The notes under the pieces were generated by a model. It saw only the letters and a list, made by a program, of their open reading frames with translations, was not told the origin of the DNA and did no database searches. From Christiangramia sediminis (GTDB taxonomy: Bacteria > Bacteroidota > Bacteroidia > Flavobacteriales > Flavobacteriaceae): DNA of 64,000 nucleotides. Where the stretch lies: NCBI RefSeq assembly GCF_020552705.1, contig NZ_JAJBZG010000001.1, positions 496,001 to 560,000 of the forward strand, given 5' to 3'. Made by a program: the position numbers and the translations under genes. Positions 44,412 to 52,251 of this stretch are shown here, one piece after another (position 1 is the first letter of the stretch; every line of letters starts with the position of its first letter).

Positions 44412-44662
44412 AGGCTTGAAAATTTAATATGATTAACTGATTAAAGATAATCTAAAACACATTTATTATTAAATTTTCAAAAGTCTGATTATATGATAAT
44501 TGTCATGAAATAGAACATTTTTAAGAACCTGTATTTATACGCATTATCACCTATTTCTGATCTGCTTCATATCCCTTAACTTTTAAGCTTGTTCAAGTTT
44601 ATTTTTCAAAAAAAAAGTAAACGAATTAATAAATAATTTGAAATCATTTAATACCTAGACCA

Positions 44663-45136
44663 ATGAAAACATATTTAAAGTACATCAGATCAAATGAATT
44701 AATAACATTACTATTATTATCATTTTCCCTAAGCTTTCAGGCACAGGAAAAAATAGAACATAAAAATTCTGTAGCAATAAATATAAATGATAGCAACCTG
44801 GAGTGGGGGAGCTGTCCCGACTTTATGCCTGAAGGATGTAATATTTCCGTTTTACATGGTGATCCTGCCAAGGGGAACGCCGATATTTTATTTAAAGTTC
44901 CTGCAAATTCAGATATCCCATTGCATTGGCACACTTCCGCCGAAAGAATGGTTTTGCTGTCTGGAGAGATGGAAGTAACTTATGAGGGCGAAGAAACTCA
45001 GACCTTAAAATCGGGCACATATGCATACGGGCCTGCCGGGAAACCTCATACTGCCAAATGCAAAGATTCTGGACCCTGTGTATTATTTATAGGATTTAAT
45101 GAGCCTGTTGATGCATATTCAGGGAAGCCCGATTAA
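44663..45136 (+). CDS. Exported cupin-domain protein
   Basis: A 157-residue protein with signal peptide near residues 8-28 and one cupin barrel. Metal ligands are visible in PLHWHTSAERM (two His and a Glu) and GKPHTAKC (third His). Export suggests a periplasmic role; the two Cys pairs (GSCPDFMPEGC and CKDSGPC) could form disulphides. Reaction unknown. Followed 54 bases later by a Usp gene. Confidence 0.8.
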   Translation: MKTYLKYIRSNELITLLLLSFSLSFQAQEKIEHKNSVAININDSNLEWGSCPDFMPEGCNISVLHGDPAKGNADILFKVPANSDIPLHWHTSAERMVLLSGEMEVTYEGEETQTLKSGTYAYGPAGKPHTAKCKDSGPCVLFIGFNEPVDAYSGKPD

Positions 45137-45190
45137 TTTTTTATTCGAATTTTCCCTAATTTAGAAGAACTAACCATAATTTTTAAATTC

Positions 45191-45658
45191 ATGAAAAAGG
45201 TTCTTATAGGGATCGATTATAATCCAAATTCAGAAGGTGTGGTGCGCAAGGGTTACGAATTAGCAAAAAAGCTTGGTGCTGAAGTTTGCTTGATTCATGT
45301 ACTGGCCGATGTTAGCTATTACGGAGTAAATTACCCCAGTTTTATGGGGTATGAAGGTTATAATGAAATGGCGGTAGACTTGAATGTTATTTCAGAGCTC
45401 AGGGAAGTAGCTAGAGATTATGTAGAGACAGCTGCAAAACATTTAAATGATCCCGGAGTAACAACGCATATGGCTGAGGGGCCTACGTCTGCAGCAATAC
45501 TTAATTATGCTGAAGAATGGAATGCAGATATGATCGTTTTGGGCACTCACAGTCACTCCGTCTTGGAAAAGGTATTAATGGGAACCACAGCCAGTCATAT
45601 TCTGGAAAAGACCAAGATTCCGGTTTATTTAATTCCTATTAAAAAAGAGGATTTTTAA
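45191..45658 (+). CDS. Universal stress protein, UspA family
   Basis: A 155-residue single Usp domain. KKVLIGIDYNPNSEGVVRKG begins the fold. The usual ATP-binding G-x2-G-x9-G(S/T) motif reads GTHSHSVLEKVLMGTTAS here, so the second glycine is Ser/His; ATP binding is therefore uncertain. Usp proteins act in stress survival. It precedes a dodecin gene. Confidence 0.85.
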   Translation: MKKVLIGIDYNPNSEGVVRKGYELAKKLGAEVCLIHVLADVSYYGVNYPSFMGYEGYNEMAVDLNVISELREVARDYVETAAKHLNDPGVTTHMAEGPTSAAILNYAEEWNADMIVLGTHSHSVLEKVLMGTTASHILEKTKIPVYLIPIKKEDF

Positions 45659-45764
45659 GTACTTCAGCCTTTCTGAATAATAATCTTGTGTTAATCATTT
45701 GAAGTTGAGCCTTCTAATAGGTAAATTGATTGAAAGTAAATATTCAACTAAAAAATTTAATATT

Positions 45765-45968
45765 ATGGGAATTGTAAAGGTTATTGAAGTTATAGCAACT
45801 TCTGAAAAGAGTTTTGACGATGCTACAAGAAATGCGGTAAAAGAAGCAGCGAAGTCCATAAATAACATAAAGTCTGTATATATAAAAGAGATGAAAGCTA
45901 ATGTTAAGGGGGATTCTATTACCACTTATGCAGTTAATGCAAATATTTCTTTTGAAAAGAATGCCTGA
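45765..45968 (+). CDS. Dodecin
   Basis: A 67-residue protein from ATG 45765; an upstream in-frame start at 45699 would add 22 residues without family similarity. VIEVIATSEKSFDDATRNAVKEAAKSI with later VYIKEMKANVKGDSITTYAVNANISF matches dodecin, which assembles into 12-mers storing flavin. The flavin-stacking Trp of archaeal dodecin is replaced (Ser-Val-Tyr at that place), as in other bacterial members. Small, separate gene. Confidence 0.88.
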   Translation: MGIVKVIEVIATSEKSFDDATRNAVKEAAKSINNIKSVYIKEMKANVKGDSITTYAVNANISFEKNA

Positions 45969-46077
45969 TAAGATAAACTTTTAAAATATTGGTCGGGATC
46001 ATATTCCGGCCATTTTTATTGTTTTAGAAATTAGTACATACTATAATAATTGTCTTAATCTAATTAGTAATACTGTT

Positions 46078-47058
46078 TTGGATAATCACAGAATAATATT
46101 AATAGGCGCATCTGCCGGGGGAAGATTAGCCGTTGAAAAGGTTCTACAAAATGTTTCAGCTGATATTAATGCAGCCTTTCTTGTTGTGGTTCATTCTTCA
46201 TTTGACATGATCTCCAGTTTCTCTAAATACTTAAATCAAAAAATAGAGATGGAAGTTATGGAGGCACAGGAAAATATGGCAATTGAAAAAGGAAAGGTTT
46301 ATTTGGGAATTCCCAATCAGCATATGGTGGTAGTTAATGGGAAAATATCAAATTCAAATGGTCCCCGGGAAAACCTTTTCAGACCTTCTATAGATGTTTT
46401 ATTTAGGTCTGCTGCTGTAGCTTTCGGGAATCGTAGTATAGGAATTCTTCTTTCAGGCAGGTTGAATGACGGCACTGTAGGTCTTGAAGCTATTAAGAAA
46501 TGTGGGGGTGTTGCCATGATTCAGGAACCTGAAACCGCAGAATATTCCGGAATGCCTCTCACTGCACAAAAATTTGTTGAAATAGATTATTCAGCCAATC
46601 TGGAAGAAATTGGAGACATTATAAAAGAATTGACTGACAAGCCATTACCGGAAAAAAAGGAAATACCATATACTTTAGTTCGGGAATCAGAAATTGCCAC
46701 AAAAATACGCAGTCAGGTAAAAACTGAAGATCTACTTGGAGAAAAGGTTTCTTTAAGCTGCGCAAGTTGTGGAGGTCCATTATGGAAAATTAAGGATACA
46801 GAAATTGAACGGTATCGTTGTCATGTTGGTCATTCGTTTTCCCAGGAATCCTTGCTTTTAGCTCAAAATGAGAACCTGGAACAAACGCTTTGGGTTTGCC
46901 TTCGAACTTTGGAAGAAAAAAAAGTATTAATGCTTAAGATTGCTGAAAATTTTAAAAGCAAGGGATCAGAGCAATTAGCTCGTTCTTATTCAGACAGAAT
47001 TCAGGAAGTTGATGAACATATAGACCGTCTCCGGCAGCTCATGGATATACGGGATTAA
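46078..47058 (+). CDS. Stand-alone CheB-type methylesterase with C-terminal zinc-ribbon-like tail
   Basis: A 326-residue protein with TTG start. Residues 1-195 are the CheB catalytic domain with the Ser-His-Asp triad (GASAGG, VVHSS, GRLNDGTVGLEA). No receiver domain precedes it. From about 215, CASCGG and RYRCHVGHSFS form a Cys4/Cys-His metal-binding unit, followed by a helical C-terminus (LLAQNENLEQTLWVCLRTLEEKK). No chemotaxis or CheR gene is nearby, so the substrate may be another glutamyl ester protein. Regulation unlike classical CheB is expected. Confidence 0.85.
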   Translation: MDNHRIILIGASAGGRLAVEKVLQNVSADINAAFLVVVHSSFDMISSFSKYLNQKIEMEVMEAQENMAIEKGKVYLGIPNQHMVVVNGKISNSNGPRENLFRPSIDVLFRSAAVAFGNRSIGILLSGRLNDGTVGLEAIKKCGGVAMIQEPETAEYSGMPLTAQKFVEIDYSANLEEIGDIIKELTDKPLPEKKEIPYTLVRESEIATKIRSQVKTEDLLGEKVSLSCASCGGPLWKIKDTEIERYRCHVGHSFSQESLLLAQNENLEQTLWVCLRTLEEKKVLMLKIAENFKSKGSEQLARSYSDRIQEVDEHIDRLRQLMDIRD

Positions 47059-47473
47059 TGAAAGTTTATAAAATTTAAATTGTTGATCATCTAATAGTTC
47101 CCGGAAGCCTGACTTTTATAAACCTTATAACTAGCCTCAAAAATATTTCTTCATTAGTTTTTATTTTTTTAACTAATATTTCCGAAATAAACTTTTGCAA
47201 TTAAAATAAAATCAGCTGAAAAAGCCTGGTTTCACTATTAGTTACAAATAATCCCCTCATAAGCCATAATTTTAATAAGTCTCAGCGTTAAATCTTTTAT
47301 TATCGAATTCCTATCACTATCTTTACCAAAATTTTGATGCAGGCTGAAATCAGCCATTGCTCTCTCTGAATTAAACCTTCAAAAGATAATCTTACACATT
47401 AAATTTTTCTGGTATTCGTTTAGTAGGTTCAAAGCATTGAAGTTTGAAACGAATATTAATTAAATTATAGTGA
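47059..47473. other. Gene-free gap of about 415 bases
   Basis: A/T-rich with many stops on both strands; no tRNA, hairpin terminator or repeat that I can support. The right end is expected to hold the promoter and leader of the cold-shock-domain gene at 47474, and none of the leader element seen before the three csp genes is present. Confidence 0.45.
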
Positions 47474-47932
47474 ATGGCAAGATCCGGACAAACCCAAAAC
47501 AAAAGAGAAAAAGAAAAGAAGAAGCTTAAAAAGCGTAAGGAGAAAGAAGCTAAAAAATTGGAAAGAAAAGAGAATTCCAATAAAGGAGCATCTTTTGAAG
47601 ATATGATCGCTTATGTAGATGCAGATGGAAATCTAACCGATACTCCACCAGATCCAACTCAGAAAGTAGAAGTAGAAGCTGAAGATATAGAGATCGCTAT
47701 TCCAAAGAAAGAGGATAGAGAGTATGACGAACCTGAGACAGATACAGAAGGAAAAGTTTCATTTTTTGATCATTCTAAAGGTTTCGGGTTTATTATAGGA
47801 AAAACTACCGGTGAAAAATATTTTGTTCACGTGAGTGGACTTATAGATGAAATCGACGAGAATGATAAGGTGAGTTTTGAGCTTGAGCAGGGAATGAAAG
47901 GGCTCAATGCAGTTAGAGTTAAGAAAATCTAA
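47474..47932 (+). CDS. Cold-shock-domain protein with basic N-terminal extension
   Basis: A 152-residue protein. Residues 1-40 are almost all Lys/Glu/Arg (REKEKKKLKKRKEKEAKKLE), a likely coiled or disordered RNA-binding tail, followed by an acidic linker (DGNLTDTPPDP). Residues 90-152 are one cold-shock domain with RNP1 (KGFGFI) and RNP2-like (YFVHVSG) motifs. It is a larger relative of the three 64-residue CSPs at 49.3-50.1 kb and probably an RNA chaperone acting with ribosomes or the degradosome. Confidence 0.85.
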   Translation: MARSGQTQNKREKEKKKLKKRKEKEAKKLERKENSNKGASFEDMIAYVDADGNLTDTPPDPTQKVEVEAEDIEIAIPKKEDREYDEPETDTEGKVSFFDHSKGFGFIIGKTTGEKYFVHVSGLIDEIDENDKVSFELEQGMKGLNAVRVKKI

Positions 47933-48265
47933 TTCACTTCTTCACAGTATTTTACTGATCCTTATTTGCAAAACTTATCCTGAAAGGTAATTTATTGAAA
48001 ATTAAAAGTTTATTGTAGTGTGTGCTAAATATTAAAGTGTACATTTGTAAAGTAAAAATAATTTAGTTTTCTTCACTTAAGTAAATCCGTTCAGGATATT
48101 CAAAGTTTTGTTCACTTCAGTATTTAGACAATAAAATTAAATAGTACCAGTATCAATAATCCAAAATTTGCTCAAAAAAGAGCCTCAGAATTCTCCAAGA
48201 CCTTAAGAAGTCGGGTTAATTCCTATTTCAAAACCAATAATATTAGTAAACATGCTAATGCCAGC

Positions 48266-49249
48266 ATGATTGTTAAAACGGTTTTGATGTTACTTGTATT
48301 TATCGCTCCGTTGGTTATTATCAACACAGGGATCGTTACAAGTGTGTGGCTATTATTTGCGTTATATGTTACCAGTGGTTTTGGAATGGCCGGGATTGGA
48401 ATGGGCATCATGCATGATGCTATTCATAATTCTTATTCCAAGAATCAAAAGGTAAATCAATACCTGGGTTATACGTTAAATCTTATTGGTGCAAATGCGA
48501 GTATTTGGAGAATTCAGCATAATGTTCTTCACCATACGTTTACAAATATTGAAGAGGCAGATGATGATATAAATCCTCCGTTCTTTTTAAGGTTTACACC
48601 GCATTCAAAAAGACAGGCAATTCATAAATTCCAACATATATATTCATGGTTTTTCTACGGACTTTCAACAGTTTCGTGGGTGACGGCGAAAGATTTTGTT
48701 AGAATGGCTCGTTTTAAAAAAATGGGATTCTTTAAGGAAGGAAAAACTTTTAATAAAGAGTTGATGAAGGTAATAGGTTGGAAAGCTATTTCTTTCAGCT
48801 TTGTACTTGTACTTCCTATGATTATGTCTCCACAGGCATGGTGGATTATTTTGCTTGCTTTTATTAGCATGCATTTTGTAACCGGACTAATGATTACCAC
48901 GGTATTTCAACTGGCTCATATTGTCCCAACAACAGAATATCCATTACCTAATGAAGAAGGCATAGTAGAAGGAGATTGGGCAAGTCACCAGCTTTTTACC
49001 ACGAGTAATTTTTCACCTAAGAGTAGATTTTTCTCCTGGTTGATAGGAGGTTTAAACTACCAGATAGAACATCATTTATTACCAAATATTTGTCATGTTC
49101 ATTATAGAAAAATATCACATATAGTTGCTCAAACCGCTAAAGAATACGGTTTGCCATATCATAATAAACATAATTTTGTCTCGGCAGTTGGTGAGCATTT
49201 TAAAATGCTGCGTCAATTAGGAAGGATGGATAATCTTAGAGCAGGATAA
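48266..49249 (+). CDS. Membrane fatty-acid (acyl) desaturase
   Basis: A 327-residue membrane desaturase from the first ATG. All three histidine boxes are present: HDAIH (first), HNVLHH (second) and QIEHH (third), giving the di-iron site that inserts a double bond in acyl chains. The open frame continues upstream to 48128 with residues typical of the family's cytoplasmic N-terminus (PKFAQKRASEF, then LRSRVNSYFKTNNISKH), but has no ATG, GTG or TTG there. Translation may start at ATA 48131 or ATC 48152. Neighbouring CSP genes suggest a cold-induced membrane-fluidity role. Confidence 0.87.
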   Translation: MIVKTVLMLLVFIAPLVIINTGIVTSVWLLFALYVTSGFGMAGIGMGIMHDAIHNSYSKNQKVNQYLGYTLNLIGANASIWRIQHNVLHHTFTNIEEADDDINPPFFLRFTPHSKRQAIHKFQHIYSWFFYGLSTVSWVTAKDFVRMARFKKMGFFKEGKTFNKELMKVIGWKAISFSFVLVLPMIMSPQAWWIILLAFISMHFVTGLMITTVFQLAHIVPTTEYPLPNEEGIVEGDWASHQLFTTSNFSPKSRFFSWLIGGLNYQIEHHLLPNICHVHYRKISHIVAQTAKEYGLPYHNKHNFVSAVGEHFKMLRQLGRMDNLRAG

Positions 49250-49257
49250 AAAAAACA

Positions 49258-49322
49258 GATTGGATGTCGTACGATCTTAAAACAAAGACGGCAATTTTAT
49301 AACAATTAATAAGTATAGTATA
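49258..49322 (+). promoter_or_regulatory. Conserved csp leader, copy 1
   Basis: Sequence from AGATTGGATGTCGTACGATC through AACAATTAATAAGTATAGTATA ends at the ATG. It recurs almost unchanged before the second csp and in diverged form before the third. Conservation in an untranslated region next to cold-shock genes suggests a structured 5' leader; it includes the palindrome CGTACG. Confidence 0.6.
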
Positions 49323-49517
49323 ATGCAAGAAGGTAAAGTAAAGTTTTTCAATAACACCAAAGGATTTGGTTTTATTAAAGCTGACGATTCAAACGAAGAC
49401 ATCTTTGTACACTCAAGTGGTCTAATTGACGAAATTCGTGAAGACGATAGAGTTCAGTTCGAAGTTGAACAAGGTAAAAAAGGCCTTAACGCCGTAAACG
49501 TTGAAGTTATTGACTAA
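49323..49517 (+). CDS. Cold-shock protein, CspA family, copy 1
   Basis: A 64-residue five-stranded OB-fold RNA chaperone with RNP1 KGFGFIKA and RNP2 DIFVHSSGL. The protein is identical to copy 2 while the DNA differs at several silent sites. The gene is preceded by a conserved leader of about 60 bases. CspA proteins melt RNA secondary structure at low temperature or in stationary phase. Confidence 0.95.
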   Translation: MQEGKVKFFNNTKGFGFIKADDSNEDIFVHSSGLIDEIREDDRVQFEVEQGKKGLNAVNVEVID

Positions 49518-49552
49518 TTATTTTCAAACTTTTTAGAATTGAAAATAATATA

Positions 49553-49614
49553 GATTGGATGTCGTACGATCTTAAAACAAAAACGGCAATTTTATAACAA
49601 TTAATAAGTATAGT
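49553..49614 (+). promoter_or_regulatory. Conserved csp leader, copy 2
   Basis: Repeats the copy 1 leader with one or two base changes (AAAACAAAAACGGC for AAAACAAAGACGGC), ending directly at the ATG at 49616. Confidence 0.6.
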
Positions 49615-49615
49615 A

Positions 49616-49810
49616 ATGCAAGAAGGTAAAGTAAAGTTTTTCAATAATACCAAAGGATTTGGTTTTATTAAAGCTGACGATTCAAACGAAGATATCTTCG
49701 TTCACTCAAGTGGTCTTATCGATGAAATTCGTGAAGATGATAGAGTACAGTTCGAAGTTGAGCAAGGCAAAAAAGGCCTTAACGCTGTGAACGTAGAAGT
49801 AATCGACTAA
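49616..49810 (+). CDS. Cold-shock protein, CspA family, copy 2
   Basis: A 64-residue protein identical to copy 1 in all residues. Differences between the genes are at third codon positions (for example AAC/AAT), showing divergence under protein-level constraint or partial gene conversion. Same RNP motifs and same type of leader. Unit spacing between copies 1 and 2 is 293 bases. Confidence 0.95.
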   Translation: MQEGKVKFFNNTKGFGFIKADDSNEDIFVHSSGLIDEIREDDRVQFEVEQGKKGLNAVNVEVID

Positions 49811-49844
49811 TTTTAAAGGCTATCTAATAGTTTTTTAAATCAGT

Positions 49845-49910
49845 AAAGATCGCCCGCCGTGTGATCATTAAATAAAAACGGTAATTTATAACAATATAAT
49901 AAGTATAGTA
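49845..49910 (+). promoter_or_regulatory. Conserved csp leader, copy 3 (diverged)
   Basis: Keeps AAAAACGGTAATTTATAACAAT and AATAAGTATAGTA just before the ATG at 49911, while the 5' part (GATCGCCCGCCGTGTGATC) has diverged. The conserved part is thus the portion nearest the start codon. Confidence 0.5.
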
Positions 49911-50105
49911 ATGCAAGAAGGTAAAGTAAAGTTTTTCAATACAACCAAAGGATTTGGTTTTATTCAAGCTGAAGGATCAAACGAAGACATATTTGTACAC
50001 TCAAGTGGACTTATCGATGATATTCGTGAAGATGATAGAGTTCAGTTCGAAACTGAACAGGGAAAAAAAGGATTAAACGCTGTAAACGTTGAGCTAATTG
50101 ACTAA
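49911..50105 (+). CDS. Cold-shock protein, CspA family, copy 3
   Basis: A 64-residue CspA-type protein differing from copies 1 and 2 at several positions (NTTKGFGFIQAEGSN, DDIRED, ELID). RNP1 and RNP2 motifs are intact. Last gene of the tandem array, followed by an intrinsic terminator. Divergence suggests it is the oldest duplicate and may be tuned to other conditions. Confidence 0.94.
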   Translation: MQEGKVKFFNTTKGFGFIQAEGSNEDIFVHSSGLIDDIREDDRVQFETEQGKKGLNAVNVELID

Positions 50106-50130
50106 TTAGTTTTCCTTTTTTTTACAAAAC

Positions 50131-50158
50131 TAGCCATCCTTTTAGGGTGGCTTTTTTT
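50131..50158 (+). terminator. Terminator of the csp array
   Basis: AGCCATCC, loop, GGGTGGCT and seven T residues. Confidence 0.8.
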
Positions 50159-50463
50159 ATACCTAATTTTAAAGCTAATTTGTATTCGATAATGGCGATA
50201 TAATTATAGTAAGTATAAACCAACGAGTAGATTTCATCAAGCAGTGCAGAACTGCCGGTAAAAAAGGAGCAATGAATTTACCCACTGCTATTAAAAATTT
50301 GTGCAATTAGCGACATAGGTTGTAATACTGGATCCTTCTTTAGGCATTTGTTGATTTTATCGTCAAACTACTAATCTCTAAAAAATGGAAAGTAGGTTTT
50401 AGATTTCTTTAGCAGAAAATGGCGAAAACATTTACGATATTGAATAAAACTTTCTAAACAATT
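50159..50463. other. Gene-free gap of about 300 bases
   Basis: No credible gene. One 12-codon frame with a GGAG before its ATG (50272) is too short to support. The right part must hold the promoter of the next gene, but I cannot point to its boxes. Confidence 0.4.
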
Positions 50464-51519
50464 ATGACTAAAAACAAGAAGCTTCTGCTTTATATAGCTG
50501 CGACTACTCTTTCAGTTTATTTTCTATTTCTAGGTTTAGCTAAGGCAAAAGGATTTTTCGCTCCATTAATTACGGCTGTCATACTAAGTCTGGTAGTCCT
50601 GCCACTTTCAAACAGGTTGGAAAATTTTATGAAAAGACCGTTGGCAGCTTTGATCAACAGTATCTTGTTATTTGCTGTTTCTATAGGACTCCTGGCACTT
50701 ATATCAGCTCAAATTAGAAGTTTTAGCAACGACTGGCCTCAGATTAAAGATACAATGGCACCTAAAATTGAGCAACTTAAAAATTTTGCTTTGGAACATA
50801 CTCCTCTCAGTCAGCAGGATTTAAAAGAGGCAAAGGGAGGGAGCTCATCTTTAAGTGGCGGGGTTCAGAAAAAGATAACTTCTTTTATAAGTGGATTGAC
50901 CAGTTTTGTAGCAAATTACCTCCTGGTTTTTGTATATGTTTTCTTTCTATTGAATTACCGTAATATTTTTAAGGATTTCTTACTTAGGGTCTTTCCTAAT
51001 GAAAAACGAGATGCTGTGAAAACTGTTATAAATAAATCGATTAAAGTGGCCCCGCAGTATTTGCTTGGTAAGTTAGTGCTAATGGGATTACTTGCTGTTA
51101 TTTATTCTATAGGGCTTGGAATCTCCGGAGTTAATAATTTTATACTGGTGAGCGTTATTGCTGCGTTACTTACTTTAATTCCTTACGTAGGAAACATACT
51201 TGGTTTTACCATGGCGGTCGCATTTGGCTTTCTTACGAGTGGTGATACCACGGTGCTTATAGGAATTGCCTTAACTTTTACTCTTACTCAGTTTGTGGAA
51301 AGTTATGTACTTCAGCCTTATATCGTAGGAGAAAGAGTAGACGTGCATCCCTTTTTTGTTATTATATCAGTAATTGTTGGTAATATGGTTTGGGGTATCA
51401 TAGGTATGATCCTGGCCATCCCTATTATGGGAATCATTACAGTAATTCTTTTAAATATTAAACAATTAAAAGCATTTGGTATTCTCTTTAGTAAAAAAGA
51501 GTTTTCAGAACAGAACTGA
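50464..51519 (+). CDS. AI-2E family (PerM-like) membrane protein
   Basis: A 351-residue membrane protein with about seven to eight helices. Two N-terminal pairs, a large extracytoplasmic loop (about residues 85-150), then IPYVGNILGF and FVESYVLQPYIVGERVDVHPF, the characteristic signature of the family. Members have been called autoinducer-2 exporters, but many are sodium/proton antiporters or of unknown substrate. Single gene with a probable terminator downstream. Confidence 0.85.
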   Translation: MTKNKKLLLYIAATTLSVYFLFLGLAKAKGFFAPLITAVILSLVVLPLSNRLENFMKRPLAALINSILLFAVSIGLLALISAQIRSFSNDWPQIKDTMAPKIEQLKNFALEHTPLSQQDLKEAKGGSSSLSGGVQKKITSFISGLTSFVANYLLVFVYVFFLLNYRNIFKDFLLRVFPNEKRDAVKTVINKSIKVAPQYLLGKLVLMGLLAVIYSIGLGISGVNNFILVSVIAALLTLIPYVGNILGFTMAVAFGFLTSGDTTVLIGIALTFTLTQFVESYVLQPYIVGERVDVHPFFVIISVIVGNMVWGIIGMILAIPIMGIITVILLNIKQLKAFGILFSKKEFSEQN

Positions 51520-51878
51520 GCCCAAAAAATCCAGCTGAAATAATGTTTCAATATCCCTCTAATTGGGAGACCTGACTAGAATCAGCAATTAAAATTTCAA
51601 AAAACTACAAACACAAATGATCTTCTTTTTTAGAAGATCTTCTTGTTTAGTCTAACCTGTATGCAAAACTTCTATCTTCTAAAAGGTTTATGTTCTAATG
51701 CATAACATTCTGACATTTAATTATTTAACATCAAAATTATAAGTTTAATATAAATATTATAGTTAAATTTATAAGTGACTGATTTTCAGTTATTAATGGT
51801 TCAGTATTCCTTCCCCTCGAAATTTTACGATGCATAGTTGAGCTATGAAACATTTTTTAATCATTAAATAGAATTTAA
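51520..51878. other. Gap of about 360 bases with a likely terminator
   Basis: At 51619-51645 GATCTTCT, loop, AGAAGATC is followed by TTCTTGTTT, a plausible terminator for the AI-2E gene. The rest is A/T-rich and should contain the promoter of the 51879 gene; I cannot mark its boxes. Confidence 0.5.
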
Positions 51879-52247
51879 ATGGGTACAGTTAAAATTTATG
51901 TAGGTAAAAAAGAGAATTCCAATAAATTGAGATTAAGAGATAGCGAAAATAACAATCCAGGAAACGATAAGATAACAACCGGCGTAAATCCCGGTGATAC
52001 TGTAGAATGGATCATAGATACTGAGCATCCTGGAATATCTTCAATACTAAAAGTTGAAAGGAAAAAAGAAAGTGATTCACACCATCTACTAACTGCTGAA
52101 CCTGATAATCCTAATGGTGTTTGGCAGGGTACGGTAAAGAAACCCTCTGTGGGTAAAGATAAAATTGAGAAATACAGGATAAAATACACTGTTGAAGATA
52201 GTAGTGATTCACATTGGGATGATCCAAAATTAAAAATGAACACATAA
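51879..52247 (+). CDS. Small unknown beta-rich protein upstream of the cyclase
   Basis: A 122-residue cytoplasmic-looking protein with no signal peptide. Short strands separated by charged loops (TVKIYVGKKENSN, GDTVEWIIDTEHPG, NGVWQGTVKK, IEKYRIKYTVEDS) suggest a small beta-sandwich, perhaps cupredoxin-like without copper ligands. Its stop lies four bases before the adenylate cyclase start, so the two are almost surely cotranscribed. I do not recognise it; a modulator of the cyclase is only a guess. Confidence 0.65.
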   Translation: MGTVKIYVGKKENSNKLRLRDSENNNPGNDKITTGVNPGDTVEWIIDTEHPGISSILKVERKKESDSHHLLTAEPDNPNGVWQGTVKKPSVGKDKIEKYRIKYTVEDSSDSHWDDPKLKMNT

Positions 52248-52251
52248 ATAA

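Noticed and set aside
50272-50310. 12-codon frame with a GGAG before its ATG
   Set aside because: Too short, no repeat or conservation evidence in the window.
50464-51519. Quorum-sensing AI-2 exporter
   Set aside because: Family name only; many members transport other substrates and no lux genes are present.
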